Made by a program: the position numbers and the translations under genes | Shown: positions 26,055-33,543 of the stretch, piece after piece | Numbering within the stretch: the stretch's first letter is position 1 | Layout: each line of letters begins with the position of its first letter | Notes under the pieces: generated by a model | The model's input: only the letters and a program-made list of their open reading frames with translations | Database searches by the model: none | Told to the model about the DNA's origin: nothing | Assembly (NCBI RefSeq): GCF_020215645.1 | Contig: NZ_CP084058.1 | Location: 5,146,001 to 5,210,000 of the forward strand | Length of the DNA stretch: 64,000 nucleotides | Reading direction: 5' to 3' | Origin: Nonomuraea gerenzanensis | Lineage (GTDB): Bacteria > Actinomycetota > Actinomycetes > Streptosporangiales > Streptosporangiaceae

Positions 26055-26839
26055 CACATCGCGCTCCTGATCGCCCACAGGTCGGGGAAGCAGGGCGCCA
26101 GCGAGCTCCTGAGGTAGCCGCCGCCGCTGGAGCCGGCGGTGCCGGGCCTGGCGCCGATCGTCCGCTCCACCATCTTCAGGTGCCGGTAGCGCCACTCCTG
26201 GAAGCTCTCGTCCAGGTCCACCATGCGCTCGCAGAGCTGCGCGGCGCCCGTGTCGTCCTGGTAGACGCGCAGCAGCAGGCTCTGCAGGTCCTCGGAGGGT
26301 TCGAGGTGCTCGGTCACGTCCCGGTGCAGCTTGTCCTTCGGCACCTCGTAGCCGCGCAGGTAGAGGTAGGTGAGCAGGGAGTCGTACAGCGACGGCCTGG
26401 CCAGCGCGGCCGCGATCCTGTCGCGGGCCGGGCTGCCCTCCGGCTGGCCGTGCAGGACGCGCTCGTCGCGCCGCCCCAGCACCACCTCGATCTCCCTGAA
26501 CTGCGCCGACTGGAAGCCGCTGCTGGTGCCGAGCTGGCCGCGGAAGGCGGAGAACTGGCCGGGCGTCATCGTCTCCAGCACGTCCATCTGCGCCGCGGCC
26601 AGCTTGACGATGCGCAGCAGCCGGTGCAGGGTCCGCATGGCGTGCGCGGTGAACCCGCCCGCCAGCTCCAGCTGCAGCTCCGCCATCTCGTGCAACGTCT
26701 GCTTGAACCACAGCTCGTAAACCTGGTGGACGACGATGAACAACGTCTCGTCATGGCTGTCGGAAACCGGCCGCTGCGCCCCGAGAATCTCGTCGAGCGC
26801 CAGGTACGAGGAATACGTGAGAACAGTTTTTTCCGTCAT
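26054..26839 (-). CDS. kynA: Tryptophan 2,3-dioxygenase
   Basis: A 261-aa haem dioxygenase with the full family pattern: LTYSSYLALDEILGAQRP, DETLFIVVHQVYELWFKQTLHEM (His and the H..YELWFK motif), MTPGQFSAFRGQLGTSSGFQSAQFREIE, and the C-terminal WRYRHLKMVERTIGARPGTAGSSGGGYL carrying the proximal His. It oxidises L-tryptophan to N-formylkynurenine. Placed directly upstream of kynureninase inside the cluster, it marks a dedicated tryptophan route to an anthranilate-type building block rather than general catabolism. Confidence 0.95.
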   Translation of the reverse strand: MTEKTVLTYSSYLALDEILGAQRPVSDSHDETLFIVVHQVYELWFKQTLHEMAELQLELAGGFTAHAMRTLHRLLRIVKLAAAQMDVLETMTPGQFSAFRGQLGTSSGFQSAQFREIEVVLGRRDERVLHGQPEGSPARDRIAAALARPSLYDSLLTYLYLRGYEVPKDKLHRDVTEHLEPSEDLQSLLLRVYQDDTGAAQLCERMVDLDESFQEWRYRHLKMVERTIGARPGTAGSSGGGYLRSSLAPCFPDLWAIRSAM

Positions 26840-26936
26840 GGCTTAAACGATGTGCCCAGCGAAAAGCCGGCACCATGCCGATGAGCAGCAGCTACCTGCG
26901 CGGGCCCGGCCGGTTCCTGCCATGTCGGCCGATTCC

Positions 26937-26952
26937 GCACGCCACGAGATGC
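26937..26952 (-). promoter_or_regulatory. Shared operator half site
   Basis: On the minus strand GCATCTCGTGGCGTGC, a perfect consensus match, lies between the divergent tryptophan dioxygenase and acyltransferase genes. An inverted second arm is not convincing (only CCATGTCGGCC next to it). Confidence 0.65.
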
Positions 26953-27021
26953 GGTGGGCAAGAGCGCGGCGTGACTATGGCGCCAGGTCCCATCAGCGAA
27001 CGGACTGCGAGGAAGCATGCC

Positions 27022-28308
27022 ATGACATCACCGGAAATCATCAGCAATGGCGGTGGCGGCGGAAAACGCGCGCCACGGCTCGACGGCTTGCGCGGATATC
27101 TGGCACTCGGCGTGATCGTCGTGCACGTCGCCTTCGCCGCCGGCGTCATCGGCTTCTACGACAAACCCGCCGACACCATCTGGGCCGTCCTGGTCCAGGG
27201 GTTCAACGTGCTGCTGCCGCCCTTCTTCGTGATGTCCGGACTGCTGCTGTACCGGCCGTTCGCCAGGGCGACCATCGTCGGCACGCCCCGCCCGGCCATC
27301 AGGGGCTACCTCATCAAGCGCATGCTGCGCATCCTGCCCGCCTACTGGCTGGTGGCCGTCGCGGCGCTGCTGCTGCTCAACGCCAAGAGCGTGGACGGCA
27401 TCTGGTACGTCCTGAGCCCGCTGCTGCTCATGCACAACTACGTGCCGGGCCCCGAGCTGGGCTACGCGGGCCTCGAACCCACCTGGACCGTCCCCGCCGA
27501 GGTCACCTTCTACCTGGCGCTGCCGATCCTGGCCTGGGTGTTCGACCGGTTCGCCAGGAAGGCCGACACCCCGGGCGGCAAGGCCCGCCGCCTGATCGTG
27601 CCGCTGGCCGTGTTCGTGCTCGTGGGGCTGGCCTGGACGGTCTACACGCACCTGGAGTTCATGGGGCCGTTCCCGTACGAGTACTTCTGGGTGATCGGCT
27701 TCACCGGCTTCCTGGCCATCGGGATGGGGCTGGCGATCCTGTCCGCGTACGCGGAGGCCACCGGCACCACGCCGCGCCTCTACCGCGCGGCGCAGCGCCG
27801 CCCGCTGCTGTTCTGGCTCGGCGCGCTGGTCGTGTACGTGATCAACTGCATCAGGCCGTTCGGCAAGCCCGGCATGGCCGACTACGCCACCGTGCCGGAG
27901 GCGATGGTGGAGATGGTGCTGTTCCTCATCTTCGCGCTGCTCATCATCGCGCCCGTCGTCGTGCCGAACGTGCGCTCGGCGTTCATCGACGCCGTGCTCA
28001 CCAACCGGCCGATGCGCTTCTTCGGGCGCATCTCCTACGGTGTCTACCTGTGGCACTTCGTGCTGCAGTACCTGTGGCTGCAGAACGGCAGCGTCTTCGG
28101 CGCCGCGCCGCTGCCGATGCCGGCCGTGATGGGCAAGGCCGGGTTCTGGGAGCTGCTCGCGGTGGTGCTCGTCGGCACCGTGATCATCGCCACCATCAGC
28201 TACTACCTGGTCGAGCTGCCCGCGATGCGGCTGCGCGAGCGCCTGGTCGCCGGATCCGGGCGGCAGCGGGCCGAGCAGCAGCAGGAAAGGCCCCGCGTTC
28301 CCGCCTGA
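27022..28308 (+). CDS. Membrane acyltransferase (Acyltransferase 3/OafA family)
   Basis: A 428-aa protein with about ten hydrophobic segments. PRLDGLRGYLALGVIVVHVAF holds the conserved R..DGLR...(A/V)..VV..H motif with the catalytic His; LIKRMLRILPAYWLV and GRISYGVYLWHF are further signatures. Such enzymes move acetyl or longer acyl groups onto sugars or other periplasmic/cytoplasmic acceptors. In this cluster it may acylate the sugar or the chromophore. ATG 27022 is preceded by gaggaag; the upstream region contains the shared operator. The C-terminus is polar (RQRAEQQQERPRVPA). Confidence 0.88.
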   Translation: MTSPEIISNGGGGGKRAPRLDGLRGYLALGVIVVHVAFAAGVIGFYDKPADTIWAVLVQGFNVLLPPFFVMSGLLLYRPFARATIVGTPRPAIRGYLIKRMLRILPAYWLVAVAALLLLNAKSVDGIWYVLSPLLLMHNYVPGPELGYAGLEPTWTVPAEVTFYLALPILAWVFDRFARKADTPGGKARRLIVPLAVFVLVGLAWTVYTHLEFMGPFPYEYFWVIGFTGFLAIGMGLAILSAYAEATGTTPRLYRAAQRRPLLFWLGALVVYVINCIRPFGKPGMADYATVPEAMVEMVLFLIFALLIIAPVVVPNVRSAFIDAVLTNRPMRFFGRISYGVYLWHFVLQYLWLQNGSVFGAAPLPMPAVMGKAGFWELLAVVLVGTVIIATISYYLVELPAMRLRERLVAGSGRQRAEQQQERPRVPA

Positions 28309-28319
28309 CGGCGCGGGCA

Positions 28320-28364
28320 CGCGAACAGGTGGCGGCGGGCTCGGCCCGCCGCCACCTGTTCGCG
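28320..28364. terminator. Long perfect bidirectional hairpin
   Basis: A perfect 21-bp inverted repeat with a TCG loop (arms begin cgcgaacaggtggcggcggg) between the convergent acyltransferase and lipocalin-like genes. There is no T-run, but its length and position fit a bidirectional terminator. Confidence 0.8.
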
Positions 28365-28370
28365 TCGCGG

Positions 28371-28847
28371 TCAGCTCACCTTGGTCATCGTGGCCTCGTA
28401 GCCGCCGCCCGGCCACGCCCAGCGCCCGGAGATGGTGGCGCCGTCGGCGCTGAAGGTGCCGGTGAAGCCGGCGGGGGAGCCCTCCTCGCCGAACCAGATG
28501 CTCAGCTCGCCGTCCTGGAGCTTCCACACGTAGGTGAAGGCGTTGCCCGTGCTGTCGAAGTACCGCGAGCGCAGCGTCCCGCTGTCGGCCTCGTAGCCGA
28601 TGTACTCCACGCCCTTCATCGTGCCGTGCCCGTGGTCCATCTCGTGCTGCTGGACCAGGAAGAAGCCGCCCTCCATCCACTCGAAGACGAGCCGCCCGCC
28701 GAGGGGGTCGCCGGAGTTGAGGTCCTTGCCGGTCATGTCCCAGGTGCCGACGAGTGGTTCGAGCGCGTTGAGCGTGGGGTCGGGGGTGGGGAACTGGTTC
28801 TGCGGGTTCTCTGTCACGGTGTCGGTGTCGGTGACGGTCTCGGTCAT
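28371..28847 (-). CDS. Small lipocalin-like (DUF1579-type) protein, second copy
   Basis: A 158-aa paralogue of the 905-1318 protein, with a Thr/Asp-rich N-terminal tail (residues 2-20) before LEPLVGTWDMTG. Shared landmarks are LVFEWMEGGFFLVQQHEMDHG, VEYIGYEADSGTLRSRYF, WFGEEGSPAGFTGTFSADG and W.WPGGGYEATM. No signal peptide. ATG 28847 has GGAGGAG. It is followed on the same strand by nothing before the terminator and preceded by DoxX, the multicopper oxidase and the binding-protein homologue, all leftward. Its function is unknown; a ligand-binding barrel is the simplest reading. Confidence 0.75.
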   Translation of the reverse strand: MTETVTDTDTVTENPQNQFPTPDPTLNALEPLVGTWDMTGKDLNSGDPLGGRLVFEWMEGGFFLVQQHEMDHGHGTMKGVEYIGYEADSGTLRSRYFDSTGNAFTYVWKLQDGELSIWFGEEGSPAGFTGTFSADGATISGRWAWPGGGYEATMTKVS

Positions 28848-28923
28848 GTCTCCTCCAGAGAGACTTTCTCGGTCGGACAGGCCGACGCCCGGTACGCCAC
28901 GTCGCGTACCGGGCGTCACGTGC

Positions 28924-29331
28924 TCACTTGGCGCCGAAGAACGCCTTGACCCGGGACCAGCGGCCCCAGACGACCAGGCCGGCGATGACGAGCAGGACGG
29001 CCTCGATGATCGGCGGGCCGCCGAGGACGAACGCGTTCGTGCCGGCCGCGCAGACCAGCAGCCCGACGAGCCCGAGGGCGGCCACGCCGGACAGGCGCGG
29101 GATCAGCAGGCCGATCGCGCCGGCGATCTCGATGACGGCCACGACGTACCTGAACCACTGGCCGGCGCCGATGGCCTCGAACATGCCGACCATCGTGGGA
29201 TCGCCGATCAGCTTCAGTACGCCGCCCAGCCCGATCTGGTACGCCAGGAGAACCTGGGCGACCCAGAGGGCGATGTTCTTGCCGCGGCCCGTCTTCTGGG
29301 GGGTCGCGGTGATCCTTTCTGTGGTGCTCAT
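28924..29331 (-). CDS. DoxX-family membrane protein
   Basis: A 135-aa protein with four hydrophobic segments. NIALWVAQVLLAYQIGLGGVLKL and WFRYVVAVIEIAGAIGLLIPRLSGVAALGLVGLL match the DoxX/DoxD-like pattern (G..K..., E..G...L). ATG 29331 has AGGAGG. DoxX proteins are membrane partners in redox or thiosulfate-quinone systems and have been linked to oxidative-stress complexes. It lies 17 bp after the multicopper oxidase stop, implying a functional pair at the membrane. Confidence 0.85.
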   Translation of the reverse strand: MSTTERITATPQKTGRGKNIALWVAQVLLAYQIGLGGVLKLIGDPTMVGMFEAIGAGQWFRYVVAVIEIAGAIGLLIPRLSGVAALGLVGLLVCAAGTNAFVLGGPPIIEAVLLVIAGLVVWGRWSRVKAFFGAK

Positions 29332-29348
29332 CCAGTCCTCCTTGAGAA

Positions 29349-30824
29349 CTAATTGACGATCTCCATCTGGCCCATCATTCCGAGGGCGGAGTGCTCCAGC
29401 ATGTGGCAGTGATAGACGTATCGGCCCAGGTGGGAGCCGATGTCGACCTGTAGGCGAACGGTCTCGCCCGGCTGGATGAGTACGGTGTCCTTCCAGCCCC
29501 CCTCGCCCGGCGGCGGCGCCTTGCCGTCCCGGTCCAGGAGCAGGAAGTGCGACAGGTGGGTGTGGAAGTTGTGCGGGACGCCGAAGCCGGAGCCGCCGAC
29601 GTTCGTGTCGGTGTTGGTGACCTCCCAGATCTCGGTGGTGCCCCGCTTGACCTGCATGTCCACCCTGGCCGGGTCGAACACCTGATCGTTGATCAGCGCC
29701 CTGATGTTGACCGGGTCCAGGCTGAGCACGAGCTTGCGGTCGCGTACGGCCACCGGCGCCGGAGCCAGGGGGCGCAGCAGGGCGGGCACCCGGCTGCGGT
29801 CGGCGGCCTGCCGTACGACGTCGAAGCGCAGCACGGGGCCGGCCACGTCGTTGACCGTCACGTGGCCGCCCAGCGGCACCTTGGCGAAGTCGACCACGAT
29901 GTCGGCGCGCTCGCCCGACGACAGCACCAGCCGGTCCACCGGGACGGGCGCGGGCAGCAGACCGACGTCGGTGGCGATCTGCGTCATCTGCGCGCCGTCG
30001 AGCGTCAGCTCGAAGACCCGGTGGGTGGAGCTGTTGAGCAGGCGGAAGCGGTACTTGCGCGCGGCGACCTCGAAGTAGGGCTGCGCCTTGCCGTTGGCCA
30101 GCAGCGTGGGGCGGTTGTAGGGGTCGGCGGGGTCGAAGATCAGGTTGCCCGCGTCGTCGAGCAGCGCGTCCCGCAGCATGATCGGCACGTCGTAGCCGCC
30201 CGACGGCAGGCCGAGCCGCCGCTCCGCCTCGTCGTCGATCAGGTAGAACCCGTGCAGGCCGCGGTAGACGTTCTCGGCCTCCAGGTGGTGCGCGTGGTCG
30301 TGGTACCACAGCGTGGCGCCCGGCTGGGCGTTCGGGTACAGGTAGGCCCGGCCCGCGCCCGGCGCGATCACGTCCGTCGGGTAGCCGTCGTGCGCGGCGG
30401 CCACCCGCCCGCCGTGCAGGTGCACGTTGGTGTCGTGGCCGAGCTTGTTGTCGAAGGTGATCAGCGTCCTGCGGTTGCGACGCGCGCGGATCGTGGGGCC
30501 GCAGAAGGCGCCGCCGTACGTCAGCACGGGGGTGTTCACCCCCGGCAGGAGCTGCGCCGTCGCCTGCTGGACGGACAGCCGGTAGATGTCGGTGTCGCCG
30601 GTCTGCACCGACGGGACGCGGGTGGCGGGCACCGGCATCCTGACCGAGAAGGGGGTGACGGCGGGTCCCGACCTGACCGCCGGGACGCGGCCGGCGTGGT
30701 CGTGCACGTGCGGGTGGTGCGTGCTCGCGGTCCCGGACGGGGCGAGCTCCGACTGGACGAACGGGGCCAGCGCGGCGCCTCCCGTCAGCCCGCCGAGAAC
30801 GAGTAAGCGCCGTCGGCTCAACAT
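29349..30824 (-). CDS. Multicopper oxidase (bilirubin oxidase/phenoxazinone synthase/CotA type)
   Basis: A 491-aa exported multicopper oxidase. MLSRRRLLVLGGLTGGAALAP is a Tat-type signal peptide. The copper motifs are complete: HLHGG, WYHDHAHH, HNFHTHLSHF and YHCHMLEHSALGMMG, giving one type 1 and a trinuclear centre. The overall layout resembles CotA, bilirubin oxidase and phenoxazinone synthase, enzymes that oxidise phenols, o-aminophenols or tetrapyrroles. With an anthranilate pathway in the cluster, oxidative handling of an aminophenol is possible, as is protection outside the membrane. ATG 30824; a longer frame to 30878 lacks a better ribosome site. Confidence 0.9.
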   Translation of the reverse strand: MLSRRRLLVLGGLTGGAALAPFVQSELAPSGTASTHHPHVHDHAGRVPAVRSGPAVTPFSVRMPVPATRVPSVQTGDTDIYRLSVQQATAQLLPGVNTPVLTYGGAFCGPTIRARRNRRTLITFDNKLGHDTNVHLHGGRVAAAHDGYPTDVIAPGAGRAYLYPNAQPGATLWYHDHAHHLEAENVYRGLHGFYLIDDEAERRLGLPSGGYDVPIMLRDALLDDAGNLIFDPADPYNRPTLLANGKAQPYFEVAARKYRFRLLNSSTHRVFELTLDGAQMTQIATDVGLLPAPVPVDRLVLSSGERADIVVDFAKVPLGGHVTVNDVAGPVLRFDVVRQAADRSRVPALLRPLAPAPVAVRDRKLVLSLDPVNIRALINDQVFDPARVDMQVKRGTTEIWEVTNTDTNVGGSGFGVPHNFHTHLSHFLLLDRDGKAPPPGEGGWKDTVLIQPGETVRLQVDIGSHLGRYVYHCHMLEHSALGMMGQMEIVN

Positions 30825-30890
30825 GGCTGAACTCCTATCGCCAGCTCCGAGCGTGGCATCGCACCCCGGAGCGGTCATCTTCCGTATTGC

Positions 30891-32168
30891 TCACTTGACG
30901 GCCAGCCGCCGCGGCGTGCGGCCGGCGGCGCAGTCGTCGTTGTAGGCGTCGAGCAGGCGCTGCGCCGCGGCCGTCGCCTCGGCCAGCCGCGTGCCCGGGT
31001 CGCCGCCGGCCAGCACGCCGGTCATGGCGCCGGTCATGAGGTCCTGGATCCCGGCGAAGTCGCCCAGGATCGCGCCGAGCGCGGCGGGCGAGCCGTCGGC
31101 CGCGCGCAGCTGGCCGGTGGCGGCCCGGTGGATCGGGTGCCGCTCGAACCAGCCCTCCCGCTCCAGCAGCTCGACCGAGGCGCCGGTGACCGGCAGGAAC
31201 CCGGCGCCGCGGTGCCACTCGGCCACGTTGCGCGCGTCCAGCAGGTACTGCAGGAACGCCAGCGCGCCGTCCGCCTTCTCGCGGGGCAGCCCGTCGGTGA
31301 GCCAGAACGCCTGGCCGGAGACCAGGTGCCCGGCGCGCGCCGCGCCCTCGTTGTACGGCAGCGGGCCGGCCGCCACCTCGAAGCCCGCCTCGGCGCAGGA
31401 TCGCGCGATCATCCCGGCGACGACCGAGGAGGCGACGGTGCAGGCCACCCGCTGCTCGGTGAAGGCCCGCAGGGTGCCGCCCCAGTCCTCCGGCGTCCCG
31501 GTGTCCAGGTAGCGGCCCCGCCGGTGCAGCCGCTGCCACCAGGTGGCGTAGGCCAGCAGCTCCTCGGAGGCCAGTGTCACCTTCTCGGCCCGCCCCGACC
31601 TGCCGTTGTCGTGGTCGGCCAGCAGGCCGCCCTGCCCGGCCACCGCCTGCTGGATCAGCCAGCCGTGGTTGGCCCAGGTCACCGGGCCCGCCTCGGCCAG
31701 CTCGCCCCAGGTCCGCGGCATCGTCGTGAAGCCCGCGGCCTCCAGCATGGCGGTGTTGCCGAGCAGCACCGCCGTGGTGGCCGTCATCGGCGCCGCCACC
31801 AGTTCGCCGGCGTAGGTGTAGTAGCCGCGTACGGCGGGCTCCAGGTCGCCGAGGACGACCCGCTCGCCGAGGATCTCGCCGCGCCCGGCGACGGCCCGCT
31901 CGACGGGTACGAACAGCGGCGCGCCCGACGGCCCCCGCGTGTCCAGGGCCAGCCGGGTCGCGGTGGCGTAGTACTCGGCGAGGTCGGGGGGAGTGCCGCG
32001 GGCGGCGGCCCTGGCCACCTCGGCGGGCAGCTCGCGGAAGCCGTACCCGGTGATGTCGATCCGGTAGCCCGGATGGGCGGCCTCGAAACCGGCGGCCAGC
32101 TTCTTGATCGGATCCAGGTAGCCCGGCAGCGGATGCTCCGCCAGCCAGACGTTGACGACCGTTGTCAT
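30891..32168 (-). CDS. Sugar-binding-protein (family 1 SBP) homologue without signal peptide
   Basis: A 425-aa protein with the fold landmarks of extracellular solute-binding proteins of sugar ABC systems: VVNVWLAEHPLPGYLDPIKKLAAGFEAAHPGYRIDITGY, MTATTAVLLGNTAMLEAAGF, PRTWGELAEA and GHLVSGQAFWLTDGLPREKADGALAFLQYLL. It begins MTTVVNVWLAEH directly in the first beta-strand: no signal peptide, no lipobox Cys, and no ABC permease or ATPase genes nearby. It is probably cytoplasmic and may have been recruited to bind a glycosylated product or intermediate (inference). ATG 32168 is preceded by GAGG. It shares a divergent promoter with the halogenase. Confidence 0.85.
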   Translation of the reverse strand: MTTVVNVWLAEHPLPGYLDPIKKLAAGFEAAHPGYRIDITGYGFRELPAEVARAAARGTPPDLAEYYATATRLALDTRGPSGAPLFVPVERAVAGRGEILGERVVLGDLEPAVRGYYTYAGELVAAPMTATTAVLLGNTAMLEAAGFTTMPRTWGELAEAGPVTWANHGWLIQQAVAGQGGLLADHDNGRSGRAEKVTLASEELLAYATWWQRLHRRGRYLDTGTPEDWGGTLRAFTEQRVACTVASSVVAGMIARSCAEAGFEVAAGPLPYNEGAARAGHLVSGQAFWLTDGLPREKADGALAFLQYLLDARNVAEWHRGAGFLPVTGASVELLEREGWFERHPIHRAATGQLRAADGSPAALGAILGDFAGIQDLMTGAMTGVLAGGDPGTRLAEATAAAQRLLDAYNDDCAAGRTPRRLAVK

Positions 32169-32199
32169 CGCCTCATCATGGACACGGCCCCGCGCCCGC

Positions 32200-32252
32200 A
32201 CATCTCGTGACGTGCGCTGTTCCCCCGGGCCACACAGCAATACAGAGGATGA
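32200..32252. promoter_or_regulatory. Shared operator, inverted repeat with longer spacer
   Basis: Left arm ACATCTCGTGACGTGC (32200-32215) and an inverted, weaker right arm (read in reverse, TCATCCTCTGTATTGC, 32237-32252). The spacer is 21 bp, one helical turn more than at 12150 and 21700, which would keep both arms on the same DNA face. It lies between the binding-protein and halogenase genes. Confidence 0.6.
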
Positions 32253-32314
32253 GTGATCGAACAGGGAGATGTGACCCTGGCTCCGAGTCGCATGGCGGCG
32301 AATGGAGGAGCACG

Positions 32315-33532
32315 GTGATCAGTACCCATGACGAGTTCGATGTTGTCGTGATCGGTGGCGGCCCCGGCGGATCGAGCACGGCCGGACTGCTGGCCAAACG
32401 TAACCACCGCGTGCTGGTGCTCGAACGCGAGAAGTTCCCCCGTTACCACATCGGCGAGTCGCTGATCACGGGGTCCATGCCCACGCTTGACGAGCTGGGC
32501 CTGCGCTCGCGGCTGGACCAGATGGGCTTCGTCAAGAAGTACGGCGGCACGCTGCTGTGGGGCAAGAACCAGGGCACCTGGGACTTCCGTTTCGCCGAGG
32601 CCGCCAACTACGAGCACACCTACCAGGTGCGCCGGGCCGACTTCGACGCCGTCCTGCTGGCCAGGGCCAGGGAGCTGGGCGCGACCGTGCTGGAGGAGGC
32701 GACGGTCAAGCACTTCCTGTTCGAGGGCGAGCGCATCGCCGGCGTCACGTACACGGTCAAGGGCGACCCCGAGCCGCGCACCGCGCGCTGCCGCCTGCTC
32801 GTGGACGCCTCGGGGCAGCAGCACGTGCTGGCCCGCCACTTCGACCTCGTCGAGTACCACGAGGACCTGCGCAACATCGCCGTCTGGTCCTACTTCCAGG
32901 GCTGCAAGCGCTACGGCGGCACCAGGGCGGGCGACACGGTCACGGAGAACAGGCCGAACGGCTGGTTCTGGTTCATCCCGCTGCACGACGGCACCGTGAG
33001 CGTCGGCTACGTCACGCCGATCGAGGAGTACAAGAAGTCGGGCAAGAGCCTGGAGGAGCTGTTCACCTCCGAGCTGGCCGCCGCCGAGGAGGTCAGGGCG
33101 CTGACGGAGGGCGCCACCCGGGCGGCCGCCTTCCGCAGCATCCGCGACTGGTCCTACACCTGCAGCCGCTTCCACGGCCCCGGCTGGGCGCTGGTGGGCG
33201 ACGCGGCGGCCTTCATCGACCCGCTGCTGTCCACGGGCGTCGGCCTGGCGCTGCGCGGCTCGCGCGGGCTGGCCGGCGCCGTGGACGCCGCCCTGCGCGA
33301 CCCGTCCTGCGAGGAGCAGGTGCTGGCGCGCTACGAGAAGGAGTACCGCGCCTTCCTGAACTCCCTGCTGGCCTTCGTGCGCTTCTTCTACGACCGCACC
33401 CGCCACAAGGAGGAGTACTGGGAGAAGGCGCAGGAGCTGCTCGACCCGCGCAGGCTGCGCCCGCGGAAGATCGACTTCGCGACGATGCTCTCCGGCGTCT
33501 CGGGCGTCCACGACATCTTCCACACCGACTGA
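32315..33532 (+). CDS. Flavin-dependent halogenase (SgcC3-like, carrier-bound substrate type)
   Basis: A 405-aa flavin-dependent halogenase. VVVIGGGPGGSSTAGLLAKRNHRVLVLEREKFPRYHIGESL carries the GxGxxG site and the K/R-F-P-R-xHxGES motif of the halogenase/geranylgeranyl-reductase group. GWFWFIPLHDGTVSVG contains the WxWxIP halogenase signature, and GPGWALVGDAAAFIDPLLSTGVGLAL the second flavin motif. It resembles enzymes that chlorinate aryl groups on a carrier protein, such as SgcC3. The adjacent A-PCP protein would present the substrate. GTG 32315 has GGAGGAG 5-10 bp upstream. It starts an operon that runs to at least the aminotransferase at 43538. Confidence 0.92.
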   Translation: MISTHDEFDVVVIGGGPGGSSTAGLLAKRNHRVLVLEREKFPRYHIGESLITGSMPTLDELGLRSRLDQMGFVKKYGGTLLWGKNQGTWDFRFAEAANYEHTYQVRRADFDAVLLARARELGATVLEEATVKHFLFEGERIAGVTYTVKGDPEPRTARCRLLVDASGQQHVLARHFDLVEYHEDLRNIAVWSYFQGCKRYGGTRAGDTVTENRPNGWFWFIPLHDGTVSVGYVTPIEEYKKSGKSLEELFTSELAAAEEVRALTEGATRAAAFRSIRDWSYTCSRFHGPGWALVGDAAAFIDPLLSTGVGLALRGSRGLAGAVDAALRDPSCEEQVLARYEKEYRAFLNSLLAFVRFFYDRTRHKEEYWEKAQELLDPRRLRPRKIDFATMLSGVSGVHDIFHTD

Positions 33533-33543
33533 CGGAGCGTCTG

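Noticed and set aside
28320..28364. Perfect 45-bp palindrome as a recombination or regulatory site
   Set aside because: It lies between two convergent gene ends, where a bidirectional terminator is the simpler explanation.
30891..32168. A component of a sugar ABC importer
   Set aside because: No signal peptide and no permease or ATPase genes in the neighbourhood.
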